A stretch of DNA of 64,000 bases from Pseudomonas chlororaphis. Its GTDB lineage: Bacteria; Pseudomonadota; Gammaproteobacteria; Pseudomonadales; Pseudomonadaceae. The position numbers and the translations under genes were made by a program. Shown here one piece after another: positions 18,012-27,645 of the stretch. The stretch is from assembly GCA_001023535.1 (NCBI GenBank), contig CP011020.1:5961265-6025264 (forward strand), read 5' to 3'. The notes beneath the pieces are model-generated. The model was not told the DNA's origin. It did no database searches and was given only the letters and a program-made list of their open reading frames with translations. Positions within the stretch are counted from its first letter, which is position 1; each line of letters starts with the position of its first letter.

Positions 18012-19241
18012 TCACTGAAGCAAGCGGTTATCCAGGACGGTGGAAGCGCCCTCCAGGATGCTTTCGCTGAGCTGCACGAACTCCTCGGTATCGACCGTTT
18101 CCAGGCGCATCGCCCCTTGCAGCACATCGTCCAGCGAACGCTTGTTGCGGGTTTTCAGGCGGATCTCGCGGTCCAGTTCCTGCAACAGCAGGACCGCTTT
18201 GGCCACCATCGCGGGGCTGATCTGCTCGCCGCGCAAGCTCATGACACCACGGCTGTCCCGGGCGAGCCGGGCATTGAGGGCCTCGTAGCGCTCGTCGCTC
18301 ATGCCGCCGGCGCGACGCAGCAGTTCGATGGCGTAGAACTCCGTCAGCCCCTCGCTGATCCAGTCGCTGCGATCCCGGTCGTTGACCCGTGCCAGGACCT
18401 GCATCAACTCTCGCAACAACGGGCTGCTGCCCCGCTCGCTCACCAGGGGTGGACGGCTGTGCAGGTAGATCGATTCGTGGGCCCCCTGGGCACCGCGCCA
18501 TAACGGATCGCCCGCGCCGACGATCAGCAGCTTGGCAGGATGGCGCGGCACCACCGCCTGCACCTGCGGCCAGACAAACGTCAACAGGGTCAACACATCC
18601 ATCCGGCGCATGCCCTGGCCTTGAGGCGAGGCCACCGTCACTTCGGTTTCCCCCAGGCGTGTGCGGCGGCTGCCGAGTTTGCCGGCGAGCATCCAGCCGG
18701 TGGGGCGGTCGAAAAGGCGCGAGGGGTTGTCGATGCGAAAACGTTGTTTGCCGATGCGCGGCCACGGCGTCTCGATGCTTTTCCAGCCGTCGGGCAACTC
18801 GACTTCCAGGCGCGCGACCAATTCGACACCGTCCTGCTGGTCGAGCTTGGCCGACGGCACCAGGTCGTCGCCGCGAAACAGGGCCCAGGTCGGAGTCATG
18901 CGGGTTTCGAAGGTGCCATTCTTGCGCGTATGGCTGATGCGCACCCGGTAGCTCAGGCTGGCCTTGTCGGCTGTCGGCCGCCAGACACCCCGGGCGTGCT
19001 TGCCGGGGGTCAGTTGCCACTGGCCGTCGGCCTTGAAATCACTGTAGCGGCTGCCGTCGTCGAGGTCGAAATCCAGGCTGCGCACCGCCGAACCGCGGGC
19101 CAGCGTCAGGCGCACTTCGGCCTGGTCGCTCTGGGGCAGCAGGTGCACGTGATAATCCAGGTCGACTTTCTGCGCCGCCCACAAAGGGCCACACACGACC
19201 AGGCACCCGGCCGCCAGCATCCGTTTCAATCCTGCAGCCAT
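18012..19241 (-). CDS. Exported M61-peptidase-like protein, zinc site lost
   Basis: This 409-residue protein has a signal peptide (about 1-22, ending LWA). The overall order, a beta-rich N-terminal part then a helical part with WISEGLTEFYA at 294-304, resembles M61/gluzincin aminopeptidases, where the Glu of SEG is the third zinc ligand. The position of HExxH is occupied by RELMQ (277-281), so both His ligands are missing. Catalysis is unlikely, and a binding or scaffolding role is inferred. It is next to the YcgN gene. Confidence 0.65.
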   Translation of the reverse strand: MAAGLKRMLAAGCLVVCGPLWAAQKVDLDYHVHLLPQSDQAEVRLTLARGSAVRSLDFDLDDGSRYSDFKADGQWQLTPGKHARGVWRPTADKASLSYRVRISHTRKNGTFETRMTPTWALFRGDDLVPSAKLDQQDGVELVARLEVELPDGWKSIETPWPRIGKQRFRIDNPSRLFDRPTGWMLAGKLGSRRTRLGETEVTVASPQGQGMRRMDVLTLLTFVWPQVQAVVPRHPAKLLIVGAGDPLWRGAQGAHESIYLHSRPPLVSERGSSPLLRELMQVLARVNDRDRSDWISEGLTEFYAIELLRRAGGMSDERYEALNARLARDSRGVMSLRGEQISPAMVAKAVLLLQELDREIRLKTRNKRSLDDVLQGAMRLETVDTEEFVQLSESILEGASTVLDNRLLQ

Positions 19242-19271
19242 GGGTTCTCCCTGGTAGCGATGCCCGGCGGC

Positions 19272-19721
19272 TCAGCCGGCGCGAAAAATCAGATGATCTT
19301 CCCAATCTTCTTCGGGCACGCTGCCTTCGGCCAGCATGCGCCCGGACTGGGAAATGCGTTCGTGGTGCACCGCATCGCGATCACCGCAGACAAGGTGGTG
19401 CCACAGCGGCAGGTCCTTGCCCTCGCTGACCAGCCGATAACCGCAGGTCGGTGGCAGCCACTTGAACTCATCGGCCTTGCCCGGAGTAAGTTGAATGCAA
19501 TCGGGAACGAACGCACGGCGGTTGGCATAGTCGCTGCACTGGCAGGTCTTGAGGTCCAGTAGTTTGCAGGCGATGCGCGTGTAGTAGACGCTGTTGTCTT
19601 CTTCGTCTTCGAGCTTTTGCAGGCAGCACAGGCCGCAGCCGTCGCACAGCGATTCCCATTCCTGGGCATCCAGCTGATCGAGGGTTTTGCGTATCCAGAA
19701 CGGTTCGACTTTGGCGGCCAT
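19272..19721 (-). CDS. YcgN family cysteine-cluster protein
   Basis: This 149-residue protein of the UPF0260 family has the metal-binding Cys pattern [10 protein letters not shown] and later CQCSDYANR, with a further Cys in PTCGYRL and CGDRDAVH. The family probably binds an Fe-S or zinc centre; the function is unknown. It lies 30 nt upstream of the M61-like gene on the same strand and may be cotranscribed with it. Confidence 0.9.
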   Translation of the reverse strand: MAAKVEPFWIRKTLDQLDAQEWESLCDGCGLCCLQKLEDEEDNSVYYTRIACKLLDLKTCQCSDYANRRAFVPDCIQLTPGKADEFKWLPPTCGYRLVSEGKDLPLWHHLVCGDRDAVHHERISQSGRMLAEGSVPEEDWEDHLIFRAG

Positions 19722-19881
19722 GGCTCAAGCATCAACATCAGGTGGTGAAAAGGCCGACAGTCTAGTGCCCGGGCTGCTTCAGGCCAAGCATTGGCGACTG
19801 TCGGTAGGCGGGGTCTTGTCAGGCCGCACGCCGCGACGTAGGTTGTTGCGACATTTTCCAAACAGCCCTGTCAGGTGAGTC

Positions 19882-20475
19882 ATGAGCGCCAATTCCCGCA
19901 TCGCCGATTACGCCATTCATCCGCAGTTCATCGAACGCTGGTCGCCCCGCGCCTTTACGGGCGAAAGCATTGCCGAAGACACCCTGCTGGGCTTTTTCGA
20001 AGCCGCGCGCTGGGCGCCATCGGCCTACAACTCGCAACCGTGGCGGTTCTTGTACGCGCGCCGTGACACGCCGAACTGGGAGCGCTTCCTGGGCCTGCTC
20101 AACGAATTCAACCGCAGCTGGGCCCAGCATGCCTCGGCGCTGGTGATCATCGTGTCGAAGACCACCTTCGCCGTACCCGGCGCCACCGAAGAAACCCCGG
20201 CGCAGAGCCACGCCTTCGACACCGGCGCGGCCTGGGGCCACCTGGCGCTGCAAGCCAGCCTCAGCGGCTGGCACACCCACGGCATGGCCGGGTTCGATCA
20301 GGCACTGACCCGCCAGGAGCTGAAGATCCCCGAGGGCTATGACCTGCACGCGGCCGTGGCGATTGGCAAGCTGGGGGACAAATCCACCCTGGCCGAGTAC
20401 CTCCAGGCCCGCGAAACCCCTAGCCCGCGCCGGCCGTTGAGCGAACTGGTGGCCGAAGGCGATTTCACTCTGTAA
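19882..20475 (+). CDS. Nitroreductase family flavoprotein
   Basis: This 197-residue protein has the family's N-terminal ERWSPRAF, the FMN-binding RWAPSAYNSQPWRF, and AWGHLALQASLSGW in the dimer helix. Such enzymes reduce nitro or quinone substrates with NAD(P)H. The native substrate is unknown. It is a single gene, divergent from ycgN and followed by a REP pair. Confidence 0.9.
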   Translation: MSANSRIADYAIHPQFIERWSPRAFTGESIAEDTLLGFFEAARWAPSAYNSQPWRFLYARRDTPNWERFLGLLNEFNRSWAQHASALVIIVSKTTFAVPGATEETPAQSHAFDTGAAWGHLALQASLSGWHTHGMAGFDQALTRQELKIPEGYDLHAAVAIGKLGDKSTLAEYLQARETPSPRRPLSELVAEGDFTL

Positions 20476-20493
20476 CCCGCCACACAATCCCCC

Positions 20494-20583
20494 TGTGGGA
20501 GCGGGCTTGCTCGCGAAGGCGATGTGTCAGCCAACATTGACTCTGGCTGAACCACCGCCTTCGCGAGCAAGCCCGCTCCCACA
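20494..20583. repeat. REP pair (inverted)
   Basis: The units tgtgggagcgggcttgctcg and cgagcaagcccgctcccaca surround a spacer with gtcagccaacattgactctggctgaa. They separate the convergent nitroreductase and dehydrogenase genes. Confidence 0.85.
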
Positions 20584-20599
20584 AGATTGATCGGTGATT

Positions 20600-21532
20600 T
20601 CAGTAACCCCGAGTGAAATCCACTTCCCCGCGCAGTGCCTCGCCGGCCTGGTAGGCCCGCAGGTTTTCCAGGAACAGTTGCGCCATCATCGGTGGCGAGG
20701 TCGGGGCGGAGCTGTGGCCGGTGAGCAGCAGGCCCCAGGCAGTCCAGAATGGGTGGCGTTGCGGCAGCGGCTCCTGGCGGCAGACGTCGATCACCGCGCC
20801 GGCCAGGTGCCCTTCCTTCAGGGCCTCGACCAGGTCCGCATCCACCACCGCCACGCCGCGTCCGACGTTGATGAACAGACCGCTGGGCTTGAACTGCTTG
20901 AATAACGCCGCATCGTACACATCATGGGTGTCGGGCGTGTTGGGCAGCAGGTTGATGACGTAGTCCGCCTCCCCCACCAGCCGCGGCAGATCCTCCAGCG
21001 CTCCCACTTCGACGAACGGCGCCTGCTCGCGGGCCTCGCTGGCAATGCCATACAACTGCACGCCAAACGGCAGCAGGAACTGCGCCACGCGCTGGCCGAT
21101 ATCGCCCGTACCGACGATCAACACCTTGCGCCCCACCAGGCCCTGTCCCTGGCGGTTGTCCCATTTGCGCTCCACCTGGCTGACCAGGCGCGCCAGGACC
21201 TCACGCTCATGGCCGAGCATGTAGGTGAGCACGTATTCGGCCATCACCTGACCGAAAATGCCCACCGCCCGGGTCAGGCGGTAGTCGCGGGTCAAGCCTT
21301 CGGCAAGCAACGGCGTGATGCCGGCCCAGGTCGACTGCAACCACTGCGGCTGGTGGCCTTGGCGCAACAGTGTGGCGAGCAGGTCGGGCTGGCCGAGCCA
21401 GACCGGGCAATCGGCGGCCAGCCGCGACAGTTCGGCGGAATCGCCGCTGGTCAGGACTTCAAGATCGGGGGCAGCCTGGCGCAGCAGTTGGGCGTATACC
21501 GCATGATCGTGTTCGGCAATCAGAACGCGCAT
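20600..21532 (-). CDS. D-2-hydroxyacid dehydrogenase, GhrA-like
   Basis: This 310-residue NAD(P)-dependent enzyme has the Rossmann loop VGTGDIGQRVAQFL, the catalytic Arg region FINVGRGVAVVDADL, and the catalytic His in LTGHSSAPT. These fit glyoxylate/hydroxypyruvate reductases of the GhrA type. The exact acid is uncertain. No partner gene is obvious. Confidence 0.85.
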   Translation of the reverse strand: MRVLIAEHDHAVYAQLLRQAAPDLEVLTSGDSAELSRLAADCPVWLGQPDLLATLLRQGHQPQWLQSTWAGITPLLAEGLTRDYRLTRAVGIFGQVMAEYVLTYMLGHEREVLARLVSQVERKWDNRQGQGLVGRKVLIVGTGDIGQRVAQFLLPFGVQLYGIASEAREQAPFVEVGALEDLPRLVGEADYVINLLPNTPDTHDVYDAALFKQFKPSGLFINVGRGVAVVDADLVEALKEGHLAGAVIDVCRQEPLPQRHPFWTAWGLLLTGHSSAPTSPPMMAQLFLENLRAYQAGEALRGEVDFTRGY

Positions 21533-21654
21533 GAATCAAACCTTTCAAAAACAGTACAGACGACCGCCGGCGGAGCGTTTTCCGCCCTGGGGTCATCATC
21601 GATAAATCCATTCCAGTGTTTCAAGCGCCCCAGGACGGGGCCTCGGGGTACCTG

Positions 21655-21948
21655 TCAGACCGGGTCGTTACGGCGCAGCAACTCTTCGGGCAGATGCTCG
21701 ATGTACTCGTCTTCGGCGGGCGGCATCTGCAAGTGGTAGCCCTGGGTATCGAGGTTTTCCAGCACCCGGTTGATGTCCTCCCGGGACAGCTGTCGCTCCG
21801 GGGTCAGGACCAGGTCAAAGGCATGGATCGCCTTGCCGAAGGCCGCCATCAACGGCTCGGGGACCCGCGCCAGTGCATCGCTCTTGAGCACATACAGGTA
21901 CATCTCGTTTTTCTTCGAGCTTCGGTAGATGGAGCAGATACGTTTCAA
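21655..21948 (-). CDS. YcgL domain protein
   Basis: This 97-residue protein ([19 protein letters not shown] at the start, [20 protein letters not shown] later) is a YcgL family member of unknown function. The only good start is TTG 21948, with GGAG 7 nt upstream; it overlaps the rnd stop (TTGA), so translation is coupled to rnd. The rnd-ycgL order is common in gammaproteobacteria. Confidence 0.85.
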   Translation of the reverse strand: MKRICSIYRSSKKNEMYLYVLKSDALARVPEPLMAAFGKAIHAFDLVLTPERQLSREDINRVLENLDTQGYHLQMPPAEDEYIEHLPEELLRRNDPV

Positions 21949-23078
21949 GGCTGTTCTCCGGCAGTGGCCAGGCTGTCGAGCAGCGCCTGGCCCATCAATT
22001 CGCGGCGCCAGCCACGCAGCGAATCGGGCAATTGGTAAGGGCCCTCGGGAAAGCCGCTCTTGATCAGGGCTTCGAGGGTTTTCTTGCGCAGCATCAGCTC
22101 CGGGGCAATCCCCAGGCGTTCCGCTTCGGCCTGCCCCAGTGCCCGCAGGCGCTTGACCAGGGCCGCGGCCTCGATCGGCAACGGCTCGGCCACGGCTGGC
22201 GGCCATTGGTCGGGCGGTACGCTGCCGGCGCGCTGGATCAGGTCCAGCAGGAACTCGCCGTCCTGGCGCACAGTGCGCGGGTGCATGTCTTCGATTTTAG
22301 CCAACGCCCCGAGGTTATCCGGCTGCGTGCGGGCCAGGGGCCACAGCGAATGCTCACGGATGATGCGGTTGCGCGGCAGGTCGCGGGCACGCGCCTCACG
22401 CTCGCGCCAGGCACACAGCTCGCGCAGCACGGCCAATTGGGCGCGGGAGAGTTTCCAGGCCAGCTTGGCTTCGCGGTACACCTCATACGGGTCGATTTCA
22501 CGACGCAGGTTGGCCACCAGTTCGGCACCATCCTCCAGGACCCAGGCGTATTTTTCATCGGACAGTTTCGGACGCAGTTGTACGAAAACTTCCGCCAGAT
22601 GCAGCGCATCTTCGGCGGCGTAGCTGATCTGCGTCTCGGACAAGGGCCGTTGCAACCAGTCGGAACGGGTCTCACCCTTGGGCAGGTCGATCCCCAGCAC
22701 GTCCTGCACCAGGCGCGAGTACCCCATGGAGAACCCCAGGTTCAGGTACGCGGCGGCCAGTTGGGTGTCGAACAACGGCGCGGGCAGGCTGCCCGTCAGG
22801 CGCAGCAGCACTTCAAGGTCTTCGCTGCAGGCGTGCAGCACCTTGAGCACCGCCGGGTTCTCCAGCAGTGCGGCCAGGGGTTGCCAGTTGTCGATGGTCA
22901 AGGGGTCGATCAGGTAGGCGCGCTTGCCATCGCCGATCTGCAGCAAGCCGGCAATCGGGTAAAAGGTGTCGACCCGCATGAATTCGGTGTCGAGGGCGAC
23001 GAAGGGCAACTGCTGCCATTCGGCGCAAAACTGACCGAGGCTATCGTTGTCGCGAATCCAGTGAATATCGATGGCCAC
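21945..23078 (-). CDS. rnd: Ribonuclease D
   Basis: This 377-residue 3'-5' exonuclease trims tRNA and other small RNA ends. The DEDD-type site begins with [11 protein letters not shown], continues with ACSEDLEVL and ends with [15 protein letters not shown]-type domains follow, with [20 protein letters not shown] wording. It is followed by ycgL in an overlapping arrangement. Confidence 0.93.
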   Translation of the reverse strand: MAIDIHWIRDNDSLGQFCAEWQQLPFVALDTEFMRVDTFYPIAGLLQIGDGKRAYLIDPLTIDNWQPLAALLENPAVLKVLHACSEDLEVLLRLTGSLPAPLFDTQLAAAYLNLGFSMGYSRLVQDVLGIDLPKGETRSDWLQRPLSETQISYAAEDALHLAEVFVQLRPKLSDEKYAWVLEDGAELVANLRREIDPYEVYREAKLAWKLSRAQLAVLRELCAWREREARARDLPRNRIIREHSLWPLARTQPDNLGALAKIEDMHPRTVRQDGEFLLDLIQRAGSVPPDQWPPAVAEPLPIEAAALVKRLRALGQAEAERLGIAPELMLRKKTLEALIKSGFPEGPYQLPDSLRGWRRELMGQALLDSLATAGEQP

Positions 23079-23199
23079 ACGGCTCTCCCTTGAAGAATGG
23101 CGCGCAGTATATATCGCCGCCGGCGATTGCGAGCATTCGTAGAGCCAGAGCCTGAGAGAAATTGCCCGCGCAAACGCAAGAATAGTCTTACATTACGAA

Positions 23200-23841
23200 C
23201 TAACTGGTCTTACGCAATACATATACCCGCGTCAGTGCAAAACCGGGCAGGAAATCCTGGTGCCACACCACGGTGAAACCGGCCTTTCGGAATTCGGTCT
23301 CGATGTCCGCCTTGCCGGCGAGTTTGCGCGGCGAAGAATGGCCGATCTTCAGACGGCCCTCGATCTGCACCGAAACGATCACCGTGTCGCGGCTGACCCG
23401 ATAAAACTCGCGCAACAAGGCCAGGCGATGCTCGCTGGCGCTGACGTGCCGAAACAGTTGCAGGCAAAAAATACAATCCACCGCGTTGGCCGAGAGCCCG
23501 ATGGTGAACGCCGAACTGGGAAACGTCCTGACCCGCTGGAGCAGCGCGCCACCATGGTGGGTGAGCGCGTGCTCGAGCATGTCCGGCGATGGGTCCGCCG
23601 CCAGGATCACCCGGTTGGCGTGCTCGGCCAGCACCGGCCAGAACCGCCCGGCCCCGCACGCCACATCCAGCACCAACCCCGGTTCACCAGCCACTTTCAG
23701 GGCGTTGCGCACCATGTGCTCATCCCGCCAGAACGCCAGGCGCAGCCGTCGAGGCGCCGGTTGGCAGCAGACCTGCGCATGCTCCTGGTCGTGCTGCCTG
23801 GCGAACTCAAGCTCGACGGTGGAAGGGGGTAACGCGGACAT
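23200..23841 (-). CDS. Class I SAM-dependent methyltransferase
   Basis: This 213-residue protein has SAM motif I LDVACGAGRF (about 58-67), the acidic strand-2 end AADPSPDM, and FRHVSASEHRLALLREFYRV. The substrate is not evident. It follows eptA on the same strand by 69 nt, so a link to envelope modification is possible. I chose ATG 23841 (MSALPPS); the longer frame to 23910 has a poor start region. Confidence 0.75.
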   Translation of the reverse strand: MSALPPSTVELEFARQHDQEHAQVCCQPAPRRLRLAFWRDEHMVRNALKVAGEPGLVLDVACGAGRFWPVLAEHANRVILAADPSPDMLEHALTHHGGALLQRVRTFPSSAFTIGLSANAVDCIFCLQLFRHVSASEHRLALLREFYRVSRDTVIVSVQIEGRLKIGHSSPRKLAGKADIETEFRKAGFTVVWHQDFLPGFALTRVYVLRKTS

Positions 23842-23910
23842 ACGAACGGCTCTTGGGAAATGGATGACAGACAGGTTAACCGGCGTCGCGTGAAAAAAAG
23901 GTGTAGGCAC

Positions 23911-25560
23911 TCATTCGCGCGCCAACACGCCGTCGATGACCGCGCCGCGGCAATTGGCGAACAGGTCCAGGTCCGGGTTGTAGACCTTGCTGCTGACCTC
24001 CAGCAGCCCGAGCATCGAATGGAACAGGTTGTCTTGGCTCAGGGGTTTCTCCCGGCTCAGTTGCAAGCAATGGGTGTCGACCGAGAACGCCTTCTGATAG
24101 CTGTCGGAAAACCAGGCGAGCATCGCCACGTGCTTCTGTTGTTCCGGGGCGAGCATGTAGGGCGTGCCATGGAGGAACAGGTTGTACTCGCCCAAGGACT
24201 CGCCATGGTCCGACAGGTAGAGCATGGCCGTGTCGACCTTGTCCTGGTTGGCCCGCAGCAGGTCGATCAGCGTCGACAGCACATGGTCGGTGTACACCAA
24301 CGTATTGTCGTAGCCGTTGACGATGCTCTCGCGGCTGCAATTGTTCAGCGCGTTGCTCTCGCACACCGGAGTGAAGTGCTCGTACTCCTTGGGGTAGCGC
24401 TTGAAGTACTCCGGCCCGTGGCTGCCCATCTGGTGCAGCACCAGCACGGTGTCTTTGTCGAGGTTGTCGATGAAGTGCTGCAGACCCTGCAACAGGATTT
24501 CGTCGCGGCACTCGCTGTTGGCGCACAGCGCCGGATCCTTGAGGTTGCTCACATCCTGCAACGTGACGCGGTCGCAGGTGCCCTTGCAGCCGGATTGGTT
24601 GTCGCGCCAGATCACCTCCAGCCCGGCACGTTTGAGCACGTCCAGCAGGCCTTCTTCATTCCTGGCCTTGCTGGCGTCGTAGTTCTTGCGCCCCATGTTG
24701 GAGAACATGCACGGCACCGACACGGCGGTCTCGGTCCCGCAGGAATGCACATCGGTGAAGGCGATCAGGCCGGCTTCCTTATCCAGGTTCGGAGTGGTGT
24801 CGCGGTTGTAGCCGAGGATGCCGAAGTTCTCGGCCCGGGCGCTCTCCCCCACCACCAGCACCGTCAGGGATTTGCGCCCGTGGGTTTGCCAGGCCGGGTT
24901 GCGGCTGGCGTCCTCGCCCACGGCGATGAAGGGTTGCTTGGCCGACGCGACCTGTTCGCGCAAGTAGCCGACGGTCGCCCCGATGTAGTTGCTGGGCACG
25001 ACCATCAGGCGCAATTCGTGGTGGTTGCGAAACAACGACGACAACCCTTGGTAGTTGACCAACGCGACGCCACCGATCACCGCCGCCGACGCCACGCCGA
25101 CCAACAACTTACTTAATAACTCCCTTGGCCAGCGACGATAGTTGATCGGTGTCTTGAACAATAACCAGGACGGCACGACACCCAGTAAGACGATGTAGGC
25201 AAACAACTTCAGCGACAATAGGTCGCGGACTTCCGTGGCATTGGTTTCGGCAAAGTTGCGCAGCATCCCGGCATCGATCAGCACGCCATACTGCGCCATG
25301 AAATAGGCCACGCCGGCGCTGATCATGAACAGCAATATCAACACCGGCTTGAGCAGCGGCCGGAACGCCACGAGCGTCAACACCAGGTTGAAGGCGCAGA
25401 AGATCATCACGCCAAAGGCCAGGCACATCAGCAGGCCCCGGGCGTCCGCCGTGGTGATCGCCAGCAAGTGTTGCCAGAGCACAATGTTGAAGCCCACTAA
25501 CAAGAAGGCACTGGCCACCAGTGTCACCCACTCCGGGCGCACGGCTTTAATAGTCGGCAT
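23911..25560 (-). CDS. eptA: Lipid A phosphoethanolamine transferase
   Basis: This 549-residue protein has five N-terminal membrane segments and a periplasmic alkaline-phosphatase-like domain. Zinc ligands are visible in GESARAEN (Glu239) and DHGES, and the nucleophile is Thr278 in GTETAVSVPC. EptA adds phosphoethanolamine to lipid A phosphates and lowers polymyxin sensitivity. I chose ATG 25560 (MPTIKAVRPEW), since the frame up to 25629 lacks similarity. No PmrAB-type regulator is adjacent. Confidence 0.92.
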   Translation of the reverse strand: MPTIKAVRPEWVTLVASAFLLVGFNIVLWQHLLAITTADARGLLMCLAFGVMIFCAFNLVLTLVAFRPLLKPVLILLFMISAGVAYFMAQYGVLIDAGMLRNFAETNATEVRDLLSLKLFAYIVLLGVVPSWLLFKTPINYRRWPRELLSKLLVGVASAAVIGGVALVNYQGLSSLFRNHHELRLMVVPSNYIGATVGYLREQVASAKQPFIAVGEDASRNPAWQTHGRKSLTVLVVGESARAENFGILGYNRDTTPNLDKEAGLIAFTDVHSCGTETAVSVPCMFSNMGRKNYDASKARNEEGLLDVLKRAGLEVIWRDNQSGCKGTCDRVTLQDVSNLKDPALCANSECRDEILLQGLQHFIDNLDKDTVLVLHQMGSHGPEYFKRYPKEYEHFTPVCESNALNNCSRESIVNGYDNTLVYTDHVLSTLIDLLRANQDKVDTAMLYLSDHGESLGEYNLFLHGTPYMLAPEQQKHVAMLAWFSDSYQKAFSVDTHCLQLSREKPLSQDNLFHSMLGLLEVSSKVYNPDLDLFANCRGAVIDGVLARE

Positions 25561-25712
25561 GATGATTGACGGTTTCCTGAAAGTTGCTCTTTGAAAAAGA
25601 AGTGCCGCAGGTGAATGTGAAAAATTCATTCCCTACGGCAACACAAACTTTAAGTAGGCCACCATCAATTTTTCGTGAAAAAGTTGCTATTAAATAATTT
25701 TTTAAGCAACAC

Positions 25713-25740
25713 GCCGCACGGGGCGCATGCCCCGCGCGGC
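25713..25740 (-). terminator. GC-rich hairpin between ligase gene and eptA
   Basis: A 12-bp stem (gccgcacggggc with gccccgcgcggc, one mismatch) and a 4-nt loop lie just after the ligase stop. No clean T-run follows, though the next 40 nt are AT-rich, so it is a possible terminator that separates the two genes. Confidence 0.5.
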
Positions 25741-25751
25741 TTGCCCGGGCG

Positions 25752-27134
25752 TCAGGCGTGATGCAAGTACCAACGCCAGTCCTGCTCGCCCACCTCCCCC
25801 ATGAACTGGCGGTACTCGGCGCGCTTGACCGCTAGATAAACATTGAGAAACTCATCGCCAAACGCTTCCCGCGCCCAGGTCGATGCCTCCAGGGCACTCA
25901 GGGTGGTAAGCCAGTCGGTGGGCAACAACGCGGTCGCCTGGGCATAACCATTGCCTTCGACAGGCGCCCCGGGATCGCACTGCTGGCGTATGCCGTGATG
26001 GATACCGGCCAATATCGCCGCGGCCGCCAGGTACGGGTTGGCGTCTGCGCCGCAGATGCGGTGTTCGATGTGCCGGGACGAAGCGGGACCGCCCGGCACC
26101 CTCAGGCTCACGGTGCGATTGTCCACGCCCCAGGTCGCCGCCAGCGGCGCGTAGCTGTGGCTTTGGAAGCGTCGGTAGGAGTTGGCGTTCGGGCAGAACA
26201 TCAGCAACGAGTCGAACAAGGTTTCGAGCATCCCGCCCACCGCATGGCGCAACAACGGCGTGCCCTCGGCGGCTTCGCTGGCGAACAGGTTGTGGCCCTT
26301 CTCGTCCGCCAGGCTGACATGCATGTGCAGGCCGGAACCTGCCAAGTGGGCGAAAGGCTTGGCCATGAAGCACGCGGCCATGCCGTGTTTATGCGCCACG
26401 CCCTTGACCAGCCGCTTGTAGCGCACCGCTTCGTCCATGGCCTGCAAGGCATCGGCGCGATGCTCGAGGGTGATCTCCACCTGGCCCGGCGCGTACTCGG
26501 AAATCGCGGTCCGGGCGGGAATCCCCTGGAGCTTGCATGCGGCATAAAGGTCCGCCAGGAACGGTTCGATCTGTTCCAGCTCACGCAAACCATAGACCTG
26601 GGTCGCACTCGGGCGAGCACCGTCAGCATCCCGCGCCGGTTGCGGCCGCCCCTGGCTGTCGCGTTGCGCGTCCAGCAGGTAGAACTCCAACTCCGCCGCC
26701 ATCACCGGGTAATAGCCGTCCGCCTGCAAGGCCGCGATCACCCGGCTGAGCAGGTAGCGCGGATCGGCGACGGTCGCGGGCATTCCCTCCTCGGGGTGCA
26801 TGCTGACCTGCACCGCAGCCGTGGGGATCAGCCGCCAGGGCAGGCGCTGCAAGCTGCCGCTGAGGGGATAGGCCCGGCAATCGATGTCGCCGACGTCCCA
26901 CACCAGCCCGGAGTTTTCCACGTCGTCGCCATTGAGGGTCAGCCCGAGAATCGTGCTGGGCAGCGGCCGGCCACTGGTGTAGACCGCCCGCAATTCGTCC
27001 CGGTGCAACAACTTGCCGCGAGGCACGCCGTTGTTGTCGAGAATGAACAGCTCGAACAGTTCGATATCGGGGTTTTCGGTGAGGAAGGCGTCGGCGTGCT
27101 GCACTGACGCGAAGGGTGTCTTGGCAAGGTTCAT
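25752..27134 (-). CDS. Glutamine-synthetase-like (gamma-glutamylpolyamine synthetase type)
   Basis: This 460-residue protein of the glutamine synthetase family has ELEFYLLDAQR (metal site), EYAPGQVEITLEHRADAL, and SGLHMHVSL, NANSYRRF and ENRICGADANPYLA-like motifs. The grouping fits GlnA-type ligases of polyamine or ethanolamine catabolism (PuuA/SpuI type) rather than true GlnA. I chose ATG 27134. The frame continues open upstream to 27368 but that part is GC-rich filler. A LysR gene is divergent upstream. Confidence 0.85.
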   Translation of the reverse strand: MNLAKTPFASVQHADAFLTENPDIELFELFILDNNGVPRGKLLHRDELRAVYTSGRPLPSTILGLTLNGDDVENSGLVWDVGDIDCRAYPLSGSLQRLPWRLIPTAAVQVSMHPEEGMPATVADPRYLLSRVIAALQADGYYPVMAAELEFYLLDAQRDSQGRPQPARDADGARPSATQVYGLRELEQIEPFLADLYAACKLQGIPARTAISEYAPGQVEITLEHRADALQAMDEAVRYKRLVKGVAHKHGMAACFMAKPFAHLAGSGLHMHVSLADEKGHNLFASEAAEGTPLLRHAVGGMLETLFDSLLMFCPNANSYRRFQSHSYAPLAATWGVDNRTVSLRVPGGPASSRHIEHRICGADANPYLAAAAILAGIHHGIRQQCDPGAPVEGNGYAQATALLPTDWLTTLSALEASTWAREAFGDEFLNVYLAVKRAEYRQFMGEVGEQDWRWYLHHA

Positions 27135-27645
27135 CACAAGGCTCGTATGGTCATGTCGGACAGGCGCCCAGGCGCCGTCAACCCGTGCTCGCATGGGCAA
27201 GCACCGTGAAGGGATCAACAGGAAATACGGCAGTCCGGAGGCCGGGCATGGCGACAATGCCAGAGTGCCCAGAAGGCCAGTTCCGAAGGCAGCGCGCTCA
27301 GCGAGGGCGTCGCGACGCAGCGCGGCCCCAGGGCAGTCGGTGACGAGTACGGGTTTGCTGAAGGCCAACCGTCCATGAGCGCATCACTGAAAAACAGGTC
27401 CGAGCAGCGTCCCACGACAACCTACAGACGTTAAACATTGATTTGATGGAGTTCGGATCGGGCCGAGCTAAACAATGAATCATCGACCCGGGCGTTGATC
27501 GACGCGTCGTATTCCCTACATTATGTGTCCCACTGCCGACCGTGAAACGGCCTGCCCGGCATTCTCTTGGGACCATCGTTCCGTTACGATCATCAGCCTG
27601 GTTTGCGCAAGATCCGCGCAAGGAGCACAGCGAGAGACAGAAAGG
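27135..27645. other. Intergenic 511 nt, divergent promoter region
   Basis: This space separates the ligase gene from the first LysR gene. I see no conserved ORF, RNA or repeat. The frame continuing upstream of the ligase start has no plausible start site. Confidence 0.5.

Noticed and set aside
18012..19241. Calling the M61-like protein an active aminopeptidase
   Set aside because: The HExxH zinc motif is missing at the expected place.
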